Below are positions 12,907 to 27,310 of a stretch of 64,000 nt of DNA, piece after piece. Source of the DNA: Pogonophryne albipinna (lineage: Eukaryota > Chordata > Actinopteri > Perciformes > Artedidraconidae); assembly GCA_028583405.1 (NCBI GenBank), contig CM053256.1, forward strand, positions 22,417,325-22,481,324, given 5' to 3'. A program made the translations under genes and the position numbers. Positions within the stretch are counted from its first letter, which is position 1. Each line of letters starts with the position of its first letter. A model generated the notes under the pieces. That model searched no databases. It was not told the DNA's origin and was given only the letters and a program-made list of their open reading frames with translations.

Positions 12907-14052
12907 CAGGGCTCGACAGTAACGGTTGCCATTGGCAACCATTCAGAAAAAATGTCAACCACTTCTTGGCCTTTGGTTGACATCAGTGGCAACCAGTTTT
13001 TAACATAAAGAAATAAGGACAGCAAACAGCTAAATGTGCACCCCAAAATAGATAAATGTTAAATATTTGTTGTATTAAGAATGATATTTAATTATTGTTG
13101 TGACCAGTCGGAACCTGATACTTAAGTTGCACGTGCATTGGTGTGATTAAGGAGCCAGAAAGCGATGCACGTTTACACGCGTGGGCGGTGTGCCGTGTGT
13201 TTGTTTTACAACAAATGGCGAAGCAAATTAAGTTGTTTGACTGTGGGGTAAAAAGTTCGGCAAACCCGTCAGCATCTCAAACGAATGTTCAAAGTGATTC
13301 AAATGATGAAGCGCAAGATGAACCCGAACGAAAGCAAACATTCTGCTCCGTTGTGCATTCACTTCCGGTGACAGTTCCTTCAAAATAAGAGTCCCGATCT
13401 TATTACTACCAAAATAAAAGTGCTAAACGAAATTTTACCATAGAAAAATATTGGCATACAAATATAATCACTTCTATAAAAAGGTAACACATTTTAAATA
13501 TAGTTAGACATATTAAAGGTAATTTACAGCATTAATAATTAATATCTAATTCTTAACTGTGAATGGTTTTCATTTATTTAACATTAGAAATGTATTAGTC
13601 TGGCCAATGACAGAAACACAATCAAGACTTCAATGCTGAAGGGCCAATGGATCTATGGTGTGGGTCAGCACAAAGGTCAAGAAAACCCACATTTGAAAGG
13701 GAGACAACGGATGACCAAGAAACTAGTGACTTGCTCAATTCATTTTTGGGGGATCTGTGAAGAACATGACAACAGCTGCACTGCTGGTATTTAGTATACC
13801 AGCAATTGAGGGTGGACAAGTTTACTACCACTTAGGTTTCAAATAATTGTGTTAATTACTTATTGTAAAGCATTTGAACATTCTTTTGTGTCACATTTTC
13901 ATTATTAAGTTGATGTATAACTATATAGTATCTTAATTATTTAAAATATAAGGTGACTAAAAATGGCAACCGTGTTTTCAGTTTTGGCAAACAAAAGCTG
14001 ATGCCTGGTTGCCAGCCTGGCAACCACTTTTAAAAGTTAGCGTTGAGCCCTT
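12907..14052. mobile_element. hAT-type element remnant (about 1.15 kb) with subterminal hairpins
   Basis: The left end reads CAGGGCTCGACAGTAAC; the right end read inward is AAGGGCTCAACGCTAAC, an imperfect inverted repeat with the hAT terminal style. Each end carries a subterminal hairpin GGTTGCCA-n-TGGCAACC (12924-12940 and 14007-14025). The 8-bp duplication is degraded (acatatgg before; only ttatgg-like after). An internal plus-strand frame from 13218 starts MAKQIKLFDCG and runs about 57 residues, resembling the start of hAT transposases that begin with a short basic KLF motif. The rest of any transposase is missing. Confidence 0.7.
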
Positions 14053-14060
14053 TATGGAAT

Positions 14061-17000
14061 GGAATGCTAAAAATGGAAAATGTCTCAACAGCTAGGGTTA
14101 GACATTTTTTTGTTAAAGTAAGAACATGAGGGCATTTTTAACACAAGACACGTTTAGACACCTAGGACCAACTATTTCAACAAAATGATACACTTACCAA
14201 AGTTTGGCCTAAGATTTGACGTTCCTCCTTGATCACCAGATTAAAGAAGATGCCCAACCTCTCGTCTTCTTGAACGCCCCTTCTCCATACCTCCGGCCCT
14301 GGTTTGGTGCAGAGTTGTGCCAGCCACTCCTTGGCAACCGCAGTGGCTCCCCTCTCTGGTTCTGCCAGGTTTGTTGTTATGTCTAGACTGCAGGAAATGC
14401 AAGATTACATTTGTTTACAACCAACAGGAACTAGAACCAGAAGCTGTTACGTGATTAAAGAGTGCTACCCAGAGAGAGTATGTGTGTGGCTCAACCCCCT
14501 GGGTTTGGCAACGATCGACTAGATATAGGCGAACCAAAATGGAGAACGAGTGCAGAAGTGCTGTCCGTATCAGTTAGATGAATAGATTGCATTGAACAAA
14601 GACTCCAGGTGCTGAAAGTAAGTTAGAAGAAGTTTGTGTGTGTTTTGTACTGTATTCCTGCTGGTGTTTATTTGAGCATGTGACTATGTATAATATGCAT
14701 TTATAGTGTGTGTCTGTGGTTGCTTGTGTGCGTGTGATTGTGTGTGGCTGAGTTAACTCACAATCCCTCAGCACCCTCTTAAATCTATACCCAATAAAAA
14801 TCAGCGCCGTCTCGAAAAACAAAACCCAAGGAAACATCTGTAAAACATTGATTTTGCAGATTGCAAACCAACTGCATGGCTAATGAGAAAAGAAATCATT
14901 TTTGATTAATTAACCTAAAAATTGGAGAATCCAAGCTGCCACCAGGGAGATGACAAGTGCTGCAGGCCTGATCACACGGGGGGAGCAGGAGGACATACTG
15001 TCGGGCTGCTTCCAGACGCCCGTGTTAGAGTATGGCGACCATGAGCCAAAATAACCAACACTCTTTGTGCCCGTGTTTAAAAGGGTAAACATGTTGGTTT
15101 GCTATAAGTGGAATGTATTGCTTTTACAGTAATGGGTCTGTTACATTTGTTGTTTTGTTGTTTTCTGCAAACATCCCAAATACAATAGTCATTTTGCATA
15201 GGTAGAGGGTGTATTGCTTGTACACTACGTTTATGGATTGTTTTTGGCTCTGTGAAGTGTCACCACTCATACTCTATATTTATAATACACTGATCATTTG
15301 TACATCAGTTTATCCTACATTTCCACATATGTATGTATTATTACAGTATCTCATTCTAGATTGTTCTTTAGCAAATTTATTTTAAATAATACATACTGTT
15401 TATCTCTTGCTATCCTATAGTTATATGTTTTTATCATTCCTGCAAATAACTTGCACCGTTTTTTCGCCTGCATTATTTATGACAACATTTTATGTCATGT
15501 TACATTTATTTTTGCATTGTTGGAGAAGCTTGGACTCAAGATTACCAAAACTATGCTGTTGCCATTGTGCATTATGACAAAGTAAAGCCTTTATTTGAGC
15601 ATATAAACTGTATGGTTATAGCACTAATTTCCCTTTCACTTAAAATGCCCAATGACCACTTGGGGATACATTTTTATCGCATTATAAAGCATTTTAATAT
15701 TTTAAATGCATTTTGATAACGGAGCCTTATGAAATGATCATAGTGTACGAGACATTTTGAAAACACTGTGATCCATGCAAATAAGGAAAACATATTTATA
15801 AGAATTAAAAATGCTGTACATACAATTATTTTACTGTTACATTAAATGATCTGCAAATACTGAACAGATACTCTTAATGTATGTCTATCAACCCAATTGT
15901 GTATGTTTTTTACCATACAGTATCCAAACATGTTTTATGTCTTAAAGTTAATTATTCAAACCATGCCACCAAAATGTATATTTATCAGTATAGTACATTT
16001 TGATATTTGTCTAGCCCCATGAGAGAACAGCTATAACACGTTTGACCTCTCAGGCTTGAATCACCAGACTACAAATGGCCAGCTGGGAAACATGGGAATT
16101 ATCAATAAATCTGAAGTATGTTTTTAACCAATCAAATGACACGGCTGCATCCATTCAAAGACACACACAAATGAATGCAGTTGGAACAAAAACACACACT
16201 TTATTCAAGAGCTCTATTCTATTCCTCAAACACACACATCAAACACACACTCTCAGCAGAATTAGGGGGGGTGCTGCAGCCAAGTTTTCTGCACTCACAA
16301 CACAGCTGGTTCTCCAAGGTCAATAAGAAACTTGGAGTGTTTATTTTTTCGTGTGTTTTATTTGCTTTCTAATACAGCCCAGGCTCTGATTTGACAGATC
16401 TACTTGAAAAGAATCATAATGTCTAAAAGAGCGTGGGAAATTTCCACTCACCAAAGACACTTTTCTCTCTCTTTTCTTCCCTTCTTCTTCTTGTTTATCC
16501 CATTAGTTTTTCATAATTCATTACCATCCTGACGATGTCTTAATTTCACCCCCCCACCCAATGAAAGCATAATGGTTGCATCCTAGCAGCTCACTAGGGT
16601 GATGCAGTAACAACCCTCCTACCCTCTGATGGCGAGACAGCAGGCCATTGTAAAGCTGAATCGCCATGGATTTATAGCCAATGTGCTCTGTTCCCAGAAT
16701 GCAATGTCACTCTGTCACGCCGTCATCAATCTGCTCTGACCAAAGACGACGAGGGGGGAAAAATAGTGAAAAAGTATCACAGAGTGATACTTCTTTATGC
16801 ATGATCTCATTTTTATCAGCTGCCTGTCTGTCATAGGTAAGATGTGTGGACACAAAGGAGTCCATTTACTGCAGAACAGTCTGGTGCAGCCACCATCATC
16901 TTCTAGTTCCAGATTGGACAATTAACAAGGGGCTGGTCCAGTGCCAAATACAGCCATTGTTGCAAATGAATAACACCTTTTCATGCCAAAGCTTTTGCAA

Positions 17001-20000
17001 AACATTTAATCTTCATTAAGCTATAAAACATGCAGCCCTGTAGACCCTTTCACACATTAAAATTCACTCAAAGCATAATCCTCTGAGAGGGGAAACTACA
17101 GGTGGACAGGGCAAACATATTAGGTAATGGATACCAACATTAACTTTGGCAATTTTTATTTTTTTTTATTACAAGTTTTTTTCTGAAATGTGGTGATACA
17201 TATGCAAATGAGGCAATATATTATTACATATGGGCTAATTTGCCTTACATATACACAAGAAAGATAAGATAATAATTGTTGCCATGTTTTTAGAGAATAA
17301 CATGTTTTTAAATGAAGCTATGGATTATATTTAAAAAAAAGAAAGAAAAAAACCGTAAATAACTTAAAGGATAAAGAGAGGATTAGAACAGGAACGATTG
17401 GTGCTGCTGCAGAATGAGAAAACTAATATTTTTGATAAAACAGCATTCAATGATCTTTAAAATATTGAGTAGTAAAACTCCATACCTTTTGCAAGACACT
17501 ACAGGTGAATAAGTCAAATGTTTTACCTTTTTTTAAGGTGAACTCTAAGGATGCAAAAGTTACTTAAATAAATATAAATATGTATTTTGGATGTTTTTCC
17601 TTCCACTAGTCTGAAAAAGTTTTACTTTTATGGAGGCAAAATCTTTAATTTGATGTAGTGTTTTCCCAGGGTTGTCTGGCCTTAAGCTAATATGAAGAAA
17701 TCTAGACATAATTAAATGAAAAATAATCTAAATACTGTGAGATCTGACATTTAGACTACATACGTTTACACTTAAATTGTGAACATCTCTGTTTCTCTGC
17801 TGTTGATAAAATCCTTCTTTTACATAACACAGCTTACTTTGCTCTTTTCTACCTAGACTACACACAGCTATCTGTCCCAGCTCATAAAGACCTTCCAGCG
17901 TCCCATGATCTACACTCACTGATATTAAATGTCATAAATCAGCTTTATAAAGGGTGTCTGAGAGATCCTGTCTTTAAAAAAGGAGAAAATAAAAGAGAAA
18001 GAAACCTAAATCCTCGTGATTAATGTGCTCTCAAACCCCCACATAGCCATGGTAACCAGGGCACTTTGCCATGGCAGTTAGAGGATCCCGGCCCTGACAT
18101 TAAAGCAGCATTTTTTTCCAAAGTCTCTCACTGATGCATCTCCTTAGCTCATAAGTATTACACAATTTCAAGACCCCATTCTTGTTTCAAGCAGGGAACA
18201 AAACTTTATTCAGCTGTTGCATAATAATTTTATAAACAGCAACCACCTTTATTTAACTTTCAGAGCTCAAATGGGAATGAAAGGCCTTGTGTCTTACTGG
18301 AGTCACAACATATGAATCTTTTTAAGGAGGAGAACATTACTGTATTGAATAAGAGTATTGGATTTGACGTTGGTAATTCTTAATAATTCCACACAGACTA
18401 AAACAGATGGCAGACCTGAGACATTTTGGGGGGAATTTTATCAAATTGAAAAGACTAAAAGGCTTTCACTATAGGGAAATGCTGTTGTAAGAAACAGTCA
18501 GGTAAAATATTGACATACAGGACAGCAAAATATATTTTTTAACCTGAATTTACAAAAAAGTCTTCAAATCCTTTTGTATAAAAAAAACACGTTCGAGAGA
18601 AAAAAGGGCAAAAAATGCCAATAAAAATCTATAGATACTGTTTACTGGTAATATATGTCCCTACATACTATATACAGGTTTACCAAAATAAAAGCATTTA
18701 TGAATAAATTGAATAGTTTGTGTTGAATTCATAAAATTAAGAGCAGTTGTATTGTTTCTTTTTCTACACCCAATACAACGGAATATTTATGCCCACTAAA
18801 TGCGTGCTTTTGAGGTAAAAAAGGCGACATATACGCCTCATAAAGTAGGACATTCTTGAATGGAGAAGGGAATCACAGAGTGTAGAGGCAGAAAAGAGAG
18901 GTATAGACATATAAAGAAATAAAACAGAGGAACTCGACTGCTGCGATTATAAGTTGGAGTTGATGCCTGTGATCTGTCAGCCACCGAATGTGAGTCTCTT
19001 TTAATTTAATATGTCAATAACCTCACTATGGAAACCCAGCCAGCATGATAAATGGAGACGTTTTACACAGACTTCGATCCAAAGTGCCAATTGTTGAAAG
19101 TAGCAAAAGTTAATCAAAAAAGTACAATTTCTACATCACCGTTCATGCCGGTGTTCAATTTGAGCTCTTTCCATTTAGTAGACAGCAACATTCTCTTGCA
19201 GTAATTAGTAACCACACTCAAGGGTGGATTTAATGCTGTTTGTTTTGAGCTGTACCTGAATAAGTCTGTATAGGCTGTCGAATTGAAGATCAATGTTTAA
19301 ACTTGAGCGTTTACGTTGTCTGCCGGTTTCTTTGCTAATGATACATAAGGCAAGTAAGGTAAAAACAGGAAAAGTCATTCATTCATTTGTGGGAAAATGC
19401 AGAAAATCTAAAGTGAAATTGTTTAGATGCCGACATTACTGGCCACATTAGGTTGACTGAACATCGCCATGGCAGAAAGCAGTTTGAAAACTTTGATTTA
19501 CCTCCATTACAGCAAAGGATTGGCTGTTTTTCTTAGTCAAAAGGTCTTGACAGGCCACAAAGTTCAATTAAAGAGTGGACAGGTGTGCATTGATTTAAAA
19601 GACTGTATTTCAAACTGCACCCCAGAGTATAGGGCAGGACGCTCACACTGATGACACTAATTATTCTGGGAAATTCATGTAAGTTGGTGTCTAGACGTTT
19701 TATTACTTGGCCAAAGCACCAAACAATGGCTATCCCCCTATTTCAAAGATTGTGCTGCCTATAGAGGCATTCAAGTTCTGGAATAATTGACATCTTCAAG
19801 CCTTCATTCTCTGCAATTTAGATTTCAAGCTATTTGAGAATCAGAGGTATCCATCAACTTGTATACAGATAACATTAAGTCCTCAGAAGATTGTATGCTA
19901 CTGTTAAACCACCAGAACTGCAGTGAGATTATGTCCAATCATTGTGTTTCTATACATAGTCAACACTTCTGCAGGTAGACATCTCACTTTCCTCATTTGA

Positions 20001-20285
20001 ATTTTAGTCTTGTGTGGACTGCACACATGTAATCAAATATTGGAGGTAAAAACTCAGGAAAGCATGCTAAAGGACCGCCAACAAACGATGTATGATCATC
20101 ACGTCAATGATGCAGCAAACTTCATACAAAAAAAGGTTGGCACTAGTCAGGTTTCGATTTGAACTGTACATTTAAATAAATAAATTAATTTAACATAGAT
20201 AACCTACTAGAAACTCAAAGTATGACCAAACCAAACCAGGTAGTTTTGTTAACCAAAACTCAGACTATTCCAGGAGAAGAAGTCA
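14061..20285. other. Intergenic sequence, mostly AT-rich
   Basis: No gene or intact transposon recognised. A GC-richer segment at 14200-14530 (gccagccactccttggcaac onward) may be an old repeat, as it has another ttggcaacg near its end. 16000-16700 has mixed composition with short CA runs. 18000-18240 is a candidate regulatory block. Confidence 0.5.
18000..18240. promoter_or_regulatory. Candidate conserved non-coding element
   Basis: Balanced repeat-free stretch including GTGATTAATGTG, CCATGGTAACC (an RFX/X-box-like GGTAAC half), and CAGCTGTTGCATAATAATTTTATAAA. It stands out against AT-rich flanks. No alignment was possible. Confidence 0.25.
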
Positions 20286-20293
20286 GTCAAACA

Positions 20294-20721
20294 CAGAGGT
20301 CGCGTTAACCGAATATATTCCGTCTATGACGGAATTCTTTTGACAATGACGGAAAAATCTGAAAGCAGTCCGTCATTTTGACGGATTAGAACAAACTCAG
20401 AACAGCGCCAAAGTTTCCCCGCAGCAGGGCTCCGGTGTTATGCCCTTATGTCGTTTCCAGACCTAACTATGCCGTACAAATCATTGAAATGTCTGGGAGT
20501 TTATGCTTTACGCTGTGGCGCGCTCCCGCGAGGTGCAGTGGACATGCATAACACCGGCGCTAATCCCCCCCCCGTTGACAGTTCACGAGCATGCTCTTCC
20601 GCCCCCCCCCCCCCCTTCGTCAGTTGTGTACAGACCGACGGGTAATAATGGATTTTGACGGAAATGTTACGATCCTGTCCGTCACAATGACGGACAGCGA
20701 AAAAGTCTAGCGCAACCTCTG
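20294..20721. mobile_element. Non-autonomous hAT-type element (MITE, 428 bp)
   Basis: Perfect 8-bp target duplication GTCAAACA at 20286-20293 and 20722-20729. Imperfect terminal inverted repeats are CAGAGGTCGCGTTA and CAGAGGTTGCGCTA. Subterminal copies of TCCGTC/GACGGA occur at both ends (left: about 20320-20385; right: about 20655-20697), in the arrangement expected for transposase-binding sites. A C-run lies at 20602-20615. There is no coding capacity. The clean duplication implies a fairly recent insertion. Confidence 0.9.
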
Positions 20722-20729
20722 GTCAAACA

Positions 20730-21602
<873 letters not shown>

Positions 21603-22822
21603 TCAAGTTGATTAGCCGAGCTCCTGTGAGAGTGTGTCACGTTTTAGTGGAAAATTACAGCTCTTTTAACAATTCCTCAGTCGGAATCCCATTCTAAAGT
21701 GGATCACAATTATTTTGTTCATGCTCTGTTTTAATGGGCCCACCCGCTGGGCTGAAGAAGACACTTCTCTATTCATAAATGTATTACTGCTGGGGAATCA
21801 TTAACTTATTGTTAGCGGTGCGACTGATGGCTTATTGACATGACTACATTCAAGCAACACTTTTGTTTTTGAGCCGTGCATCCATATCAGTGAAAACAAT
21901 GTCATCTACCCCATTTTCAACCCTCCCCTTGTGTATTTGAGCTTAGTGGAAGGCTTTTCAGTGACCGGGGGGGGAGAAAAAAAACAGCAAGAGATAAGTG
22001 TAGGCTGCGTTTCTGGAAAGAGTAGGAGAGGTTTTTTCTTTATTACGAGGAATAAGAAAAACAAAAGCACCAGACGCCACAGTAAATAGAACGGAAGGGT
22101 GTGAGATGATGGTAGACAGGAATCACCGTTTGGAGAAAATGACAGACTACTTCTGTTTGCCTCGATTTAAGAGAACAGCGATAAAAGCCTAAATAGTGGC
22201 AAAACAGAGTAGAGGGCGATACATTCCCGTGTGTGTATTATCTGAGAAGTGAAGCGCCGTCTGATATTTATGGCTGGAGATGCAGGAGAGTCATAGAAAG
22301 CAGACAGTTTGCACAGATGGTGGCCATCCTCGGTCAACATTCAAATAAAAAACGGAATGAGCGTCTCCCTCGGTGTCCAGCTATTCCTCTTGCTCTGAGA
22401 ATGCAGACGCAGATAAAAGGAGGGGGTGTAAAAGTGTTTAAGTAGTCAGAAGTTGTAAAGGAGAAAAAAGCAGAATCGCTATTCACTGCTTGTGCAATCC
22501 TTTCTGCCTTGTTGAACTTTATTAAATTCTGTCGTTCTCTTCTTTCCGTCTGGCTCCCTTTGTCAGCTTCTTCTCATGCGTAACTCTGATTTTGTTTCTT
22601 TACAGAGGTGTTGTGGAGGGCATTCAGGCTGAAAGAATGTGTTGGTGATAATCATACCACAGTGTACCAATAAGAATCCCACTGAGATGAATCATCGTCA
22701 AATGGTCTGGAGTGGGGAGTTTGAATGTTGACTGCTTATTGTTAAAGAAATGTCTGACTTACTGAGGGTTTCTTTATCTTAAAATATACCAGGGGCTGGG
22801 TTCTACTTGCTGGAGTTTTTTA
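21603..22822. other. Intergenic sequence, nothing firmly identified
   Basis: 21700-21860 (gggcccacccgctgggctga onward, then cattaacttattgttagcgg) has a regulatory-like texture. 21960-22450 is purine-rich. No gene seen. Confidence 0.45.
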
Positions 22823-23162
22823 AGAATAGAATAGAATCGGAGGGAGGAAACTTCTTTAATGGCCACACATGCAGAGCACACAGCACACACAGTGAAATGT
22901 GTTCTCTGCATTTAACCCATCCTAGTACCAGGAGTCTAGTACTAGGAGCAGTGGGCAGCTATTGTACAGCGCCCCGCGGAGCAATGGGAGTGAGGGGGAA
23001 GGGGGTTGTCCGGTGCCTTGCTCAAGGGCACCACGGCAGGGCAGGAGGTGAACTGGGACCTATCCAAGTAGAAGTACACACTCCAAATAGGTCTGGTCGA
23101 GGACTTGAACCGGCGACCCTACGGCTCACAGTCCAAGCCCCTACCGACTGAGCTACTGCCGG
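22823..23162 (-). mobile_element. tRNA-derived SINE, full-length, minus orientation
   Basis: On the minus strand the element starts with a tRNA-like head: box A TAGCTCAGTCGG (23144-23155) and box B GGTTCAAGTCC (23101-23111), properly spaced for RNA polymerase III. A central region follows (GGTGCCCTTGAGCAAGGCACC), similar to the conserved core of teleost V-SINEs, and an ATTCT-repeat 3' tail at 22823-22837. The copy at 37385 is closely similar. Family naming is inference; the tRNA-derived nature is directly visible. Confidence 0.85.
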
Positions 23163-24319
23163 GTAATATTGTACCTTATGTCAATATACTTCACGACAAT
23201 TTTCACCAGATGGACATGCAAAGGCCAAAATAGTAATGAAAAAATAACACATTTGTACTTGTTTTCATCACATTTTCAGCATATGGCATCTCGTTTGGAT
23301 GAGTTAGACTATGGGTTAACACTGAATGCATGTTACCACTAACTTCAAGATACCAATTTCTTATCATGACAACATTAATTACTGCATGACTACTAAAATT
23401 ATAATTGGTGTCCAACACATTAAGTATGACAGGGAATAAGCGCCATTTAATGCAAGAAATGTTTGAATTAAATTACACAATCGCGGATTGGTAAAAACTC
23501 AAAATTAGGGGAAAAAAACTATAAGATTCTCTGAGAATATGAAATCATAAAAATGCTGGTTTTTCTTTAAAAATGATGTGTTTTTTTAGTCACTTAACTT
23601 TGCAAAGTTGGATAGTTAACATAGAGGAGGTGTTAGTATGGGACATGTAGAAAAAGTGTTCATTTGTAGTCTTTTCTAGTACACTAATTTCGAGGCAAAC
23701 TGTAAATACTTAAAAATGAGTCCATGAATATATATTTTCCTAGTGGCCGTCATGTTTATAAAATTAACATTTGACCAAAATAAACGGATATCTCTCTTCC
23801 CAAAGTAACTATAACTTATCACATATTGCGGATTTGAACCCCACTTCTCAGTGTCTGATCTCACCGCCTCTTTGTGTATCACATATTGTGTTCCTTGCAA
23901 AATGTAAAAACATTGCCACTAAACATTATACGTAAAACGATAATTTTCCTGTCAACACATATTTGAAAAGACAAAGTAGTCTGTGATTTTTAGGATATGG
24001 GTTTACATTTCAAGTATTTTATATTATGGCCCCAGAATAGACATATTTAACCACAGATGAGTTTTTGTGTAAGTCTGTAAGAGAAAAGAGGAATTATTTT
24101 TATAAAAAACATCGCTGTTTAGGATACCTGCATAAATAACTACTTGGCCATCTTTCTTTTTTTATTTTTCCGTCTAAGAGACAAGTTGAGTCTGGAAGTA
24201 TGTCTGTAGTCTGGCCATTGATTACAGCAGCTATGAAAGCCGGGCTAATGGATATGAAAGTCCAATCAATTGTCCAGGAAAGGGAGATTAGGGAGGGATG
24301 AGTCACCATATTCCTCCTT

Positions 24320-24860
24320 CTTGACAACCATGTCATTCCTTGCAGCCTCTCCAGAGACGCGCTGATTGATGCCTATCTTTCATCAGTCCGCCTTTAATCT
24401 GATGTTCCACGCGCTTCATAATCATATCAGCAAAAACAAATCCATACCCCATCTTCCTCTCCTTCTCCATTCCACTTGTGGAGCACAATATACTTTTGAT
24501 CATATGGAGAAGTGGCAAAGCTGACAGTAGCAATATGCACTTCTTTATCTATTGATCACAAACTTAAAATAAAATAAAAAAGAGGAGAAGGAGACAGAGG
24601 GGTAAAAAAAGGCTGTTCCGTAAAACAAACAGTGATTGTGAAGTGACATTCGGGGAAGAAGTGGCAGGCTCTGGTGGCGTCCAAACAAACAAACAGAGGA
24701 GCGAGACAAAGTGCAATCACTGACCTTTGTTCAAAGAAGCCATCTAATCTGTTTCCACTTTACTTAATTAGAAAAAACAGAGGGATTTTTAATGTGCCTG
24801 GTGTTAATGGGAAACAGCTCACAGGTGCTAATTAAAAAGGAAAAGAAAACTGATCTCCTT
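24320..24860. promoter_or_regulatory. Candidate conserved non-coding element
   Basis: Repeat-free block containing TTCATAATCATATCAGC, CTTAATTAGAAAA, GGTGTTAATGGG and GTGCTAATTAAAAAGG cores. Two homeodomain palindromes (TTAATTAG and CTAATTAA) lie about 60 bp apart at its right end. Confidence 0.28.
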
Positions 24861-26901
24861 GGTAACTTTGAGTCCATTAATCTATTCATTCCTCAGGAAC
24901 TTATCTTTTGTTGAAGCCAAACATTAACCAAAATATTATACATTGTTGCCAGTTTTTAAGGTAATAAATAAATGTTAGACATTTGTGAATTGCAGGGTCT
25001 GGCCTTTAAATCCAAGAGCTTGCTGGTAATTTAAGCTCTTTCTCTCCATGGCTGATGGCTTTCCCCCACTGAAGACTACAGCTTTATGCAGACAGTGATT
25101 AACCACTGCTTTACAGGTTCCACTGAGGTACCTACCATGTGTGCCCTTGAGGTGGCAAATACATTCATTTCCTCTTTCACTTTGACTGTTAAAAGGAGCC
25201 GGCACTGAGCTGCCAAAACACTGTTTCATGTCGTGTAATCCAGGAAGCGTTTGATGGAAGGCAGGAGGTGGACGGCTTTCATATCAACTACAATTTATTA
25301 AAATGGCTCAAATAATGTTATACCAAAATGATGGGCTTGGAATTAGTAATAATATTTATTCTAAAACTGCTTTCGAAACAAAAAAGTGTGAATGTTTCTG
25401 TACACACACACACATTCATATACACACACTCACACAAACGTCTAAAGTACCTCAATATAATCTCCTAAATCTCTTCAGTAATTTTTTTCTAACTATACAT
25501 TTATAAAAGAGGTAAACAAATACATTACAATACATTACATTACAAATATCCAATACATATTAACAGTATTTTTGCTTTGCAATGTAATTACAAGAATATC
25601 TTTGCTGATTACTGATACTAATATAATGTGCATTGATCTAACAATGACAGGGGCCCTCTAGCATGACAAGTATCACTTTCTTCGGTAGATAATGAACAGG
25701 TTTTACTTAAACGCCCAAAATCAAATGTTCTCAAGCTGTACTATGAGTGATCTGAACACTATTTGAGGTTTTGATATTTCATGATACATTTTTTTACAAT
25801 TGTTTTATGTTCTTTGTCTGTGCTCTCCTAGTTTGAAGGGTGCAGGGGGCTGTTGTAAAGGTAGATCGTATGTACCCATCAATATTTAGCAAAAACAATT
25901 TTCAAAATCTTAACAAAAAGGTTTGATTTGAATGGATAATACTTAAATATGATTTTTGTATTATATATGATAATATAATAAAAAAAACATTTCCTGTTTG
26001 AATACAGGACTTTTACTTTTATCGCAACCATGTCACTTTTACTTCATTATGTTTATTCATCATGTTCTAAACCTAATGCAAGCTGTTATATTAGTGTGCT
26101 TTATTTACCTAATTATATATCAAATTGTTTTTATTTATTCAATATTTGTCAATTAAAACAACAAGCAATAAAATCAGTTTTCTCTTCAAATATTCCTTAA
26201 AAACTTTGATACAACATCTGCATTAACTTTAGGTTGTTATCTTAATATTCAAGACGGTCCGATTGTTGCTTCCTATAGTGATATACTGTAAGCCAGTAGC
26301 TGATGAGCTCAGCACCATGCTATTCACCCCCCCTTAACCACATGAAAGCCCCTCCTGCATGGGCAGTGTGTGGTCTGCCTCTCAGGGACGGCAGGGGACG
26401 CAGGAAACAAATTAGCTTTCTTGACCTTGGCCCAAGTTTTCCTTTCCACCCGTCACCCCTCCCCCTCCCTGCCCTTCATCTGGCCACTTCAAGGGTCAGC
26501 TGGATGACAACACGCCTCTGTTGTCCTCCACAGTGGGGATATATTCAGATCAGAAGCTCCTATGGGTCTGACGTGCATCGTGGGAAACAGGGTTCAGTTT
26601 ATACATGAGGTCAACTGGATGTGGTCAAAATGATTACCATGCAGTTGTACAAAATTGTGCAAAAAACACATTTAATTTGGAAATACGGGAAGCATATAAA
26701 AAGAGGTTAAATCATCTGTTTTGGGTCTCTGGAATCTGAGGAACATGAAACAAGCAAGGGTTAAAATTAGGCGCTAAATGAAGACGGCTAAATTTCAGCA
26801 TGCGTTTAAAGAGCAAATTCCCTTGAAGACGGAACATTTCCTGACAACATCAAGCAGCCTTAGTCTTTTTTCACCCTCTGTCTCAAGATCAAGATTTATG
26901 T

Positions 26902-26945
26902 CACACACACACACGCACACGCACACGCACACACACACACGCACG
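26902..26945 (+). repeat. (CA)n microsatellite with CG interruptions
   Basis: Short imperfect array with regularly placed GCACACG units. Confidence 0.9.
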
Positions 26946-27039
26946 CCAATACGGCCTCACCTAAAACAAGAGACCTTTGGCTGTAGGAGTGAAAAGAATC
27001 CTTCCAATGATAGATATTGGATTGTAACACCAACAGGCA

Positions 27040-27310
27040 AATCTAATTCTCCCACTGCACGCAAAAGCACGTCTATGCGCATCAGCATGAGAGCAAAAAC
27101 AACCTGGAGTGTCCTGGGGAGGGAACTAGCAGACACCATATTAAAGCTCATGCTCTTCATTGATCTACGAGGACTCCTTAATCTCGCGGGCAGCTTCCTC
27201 CTACATATATTTCATAATGTGATACATCGTGCATCGATAACACCGGTAAGGGCCTATGCTTTTTTCTCATGCTGGCTCACAGCGCTTATCGATCCCGGAG
27301 TGAAGTAAAC
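27040..27310. promoter_or_regulatory. Candidate conserved non-coding element
   Basis: Balanced sequence including TATGCGCATCAGCATGAG, ATATTAAAGCTCATGC, TTCATTGATCTACGAGG and TCATAATGTGATACATCG. No simple repeats and no coding signature. Conservation untested. Confidence 0.28.

Noticed and set aside
23820..23885. tRNA-like box B (GGGGTTCAAATCC) on the minus strand
   Set aside because: No box A at the right spacing and no cloverleaf.
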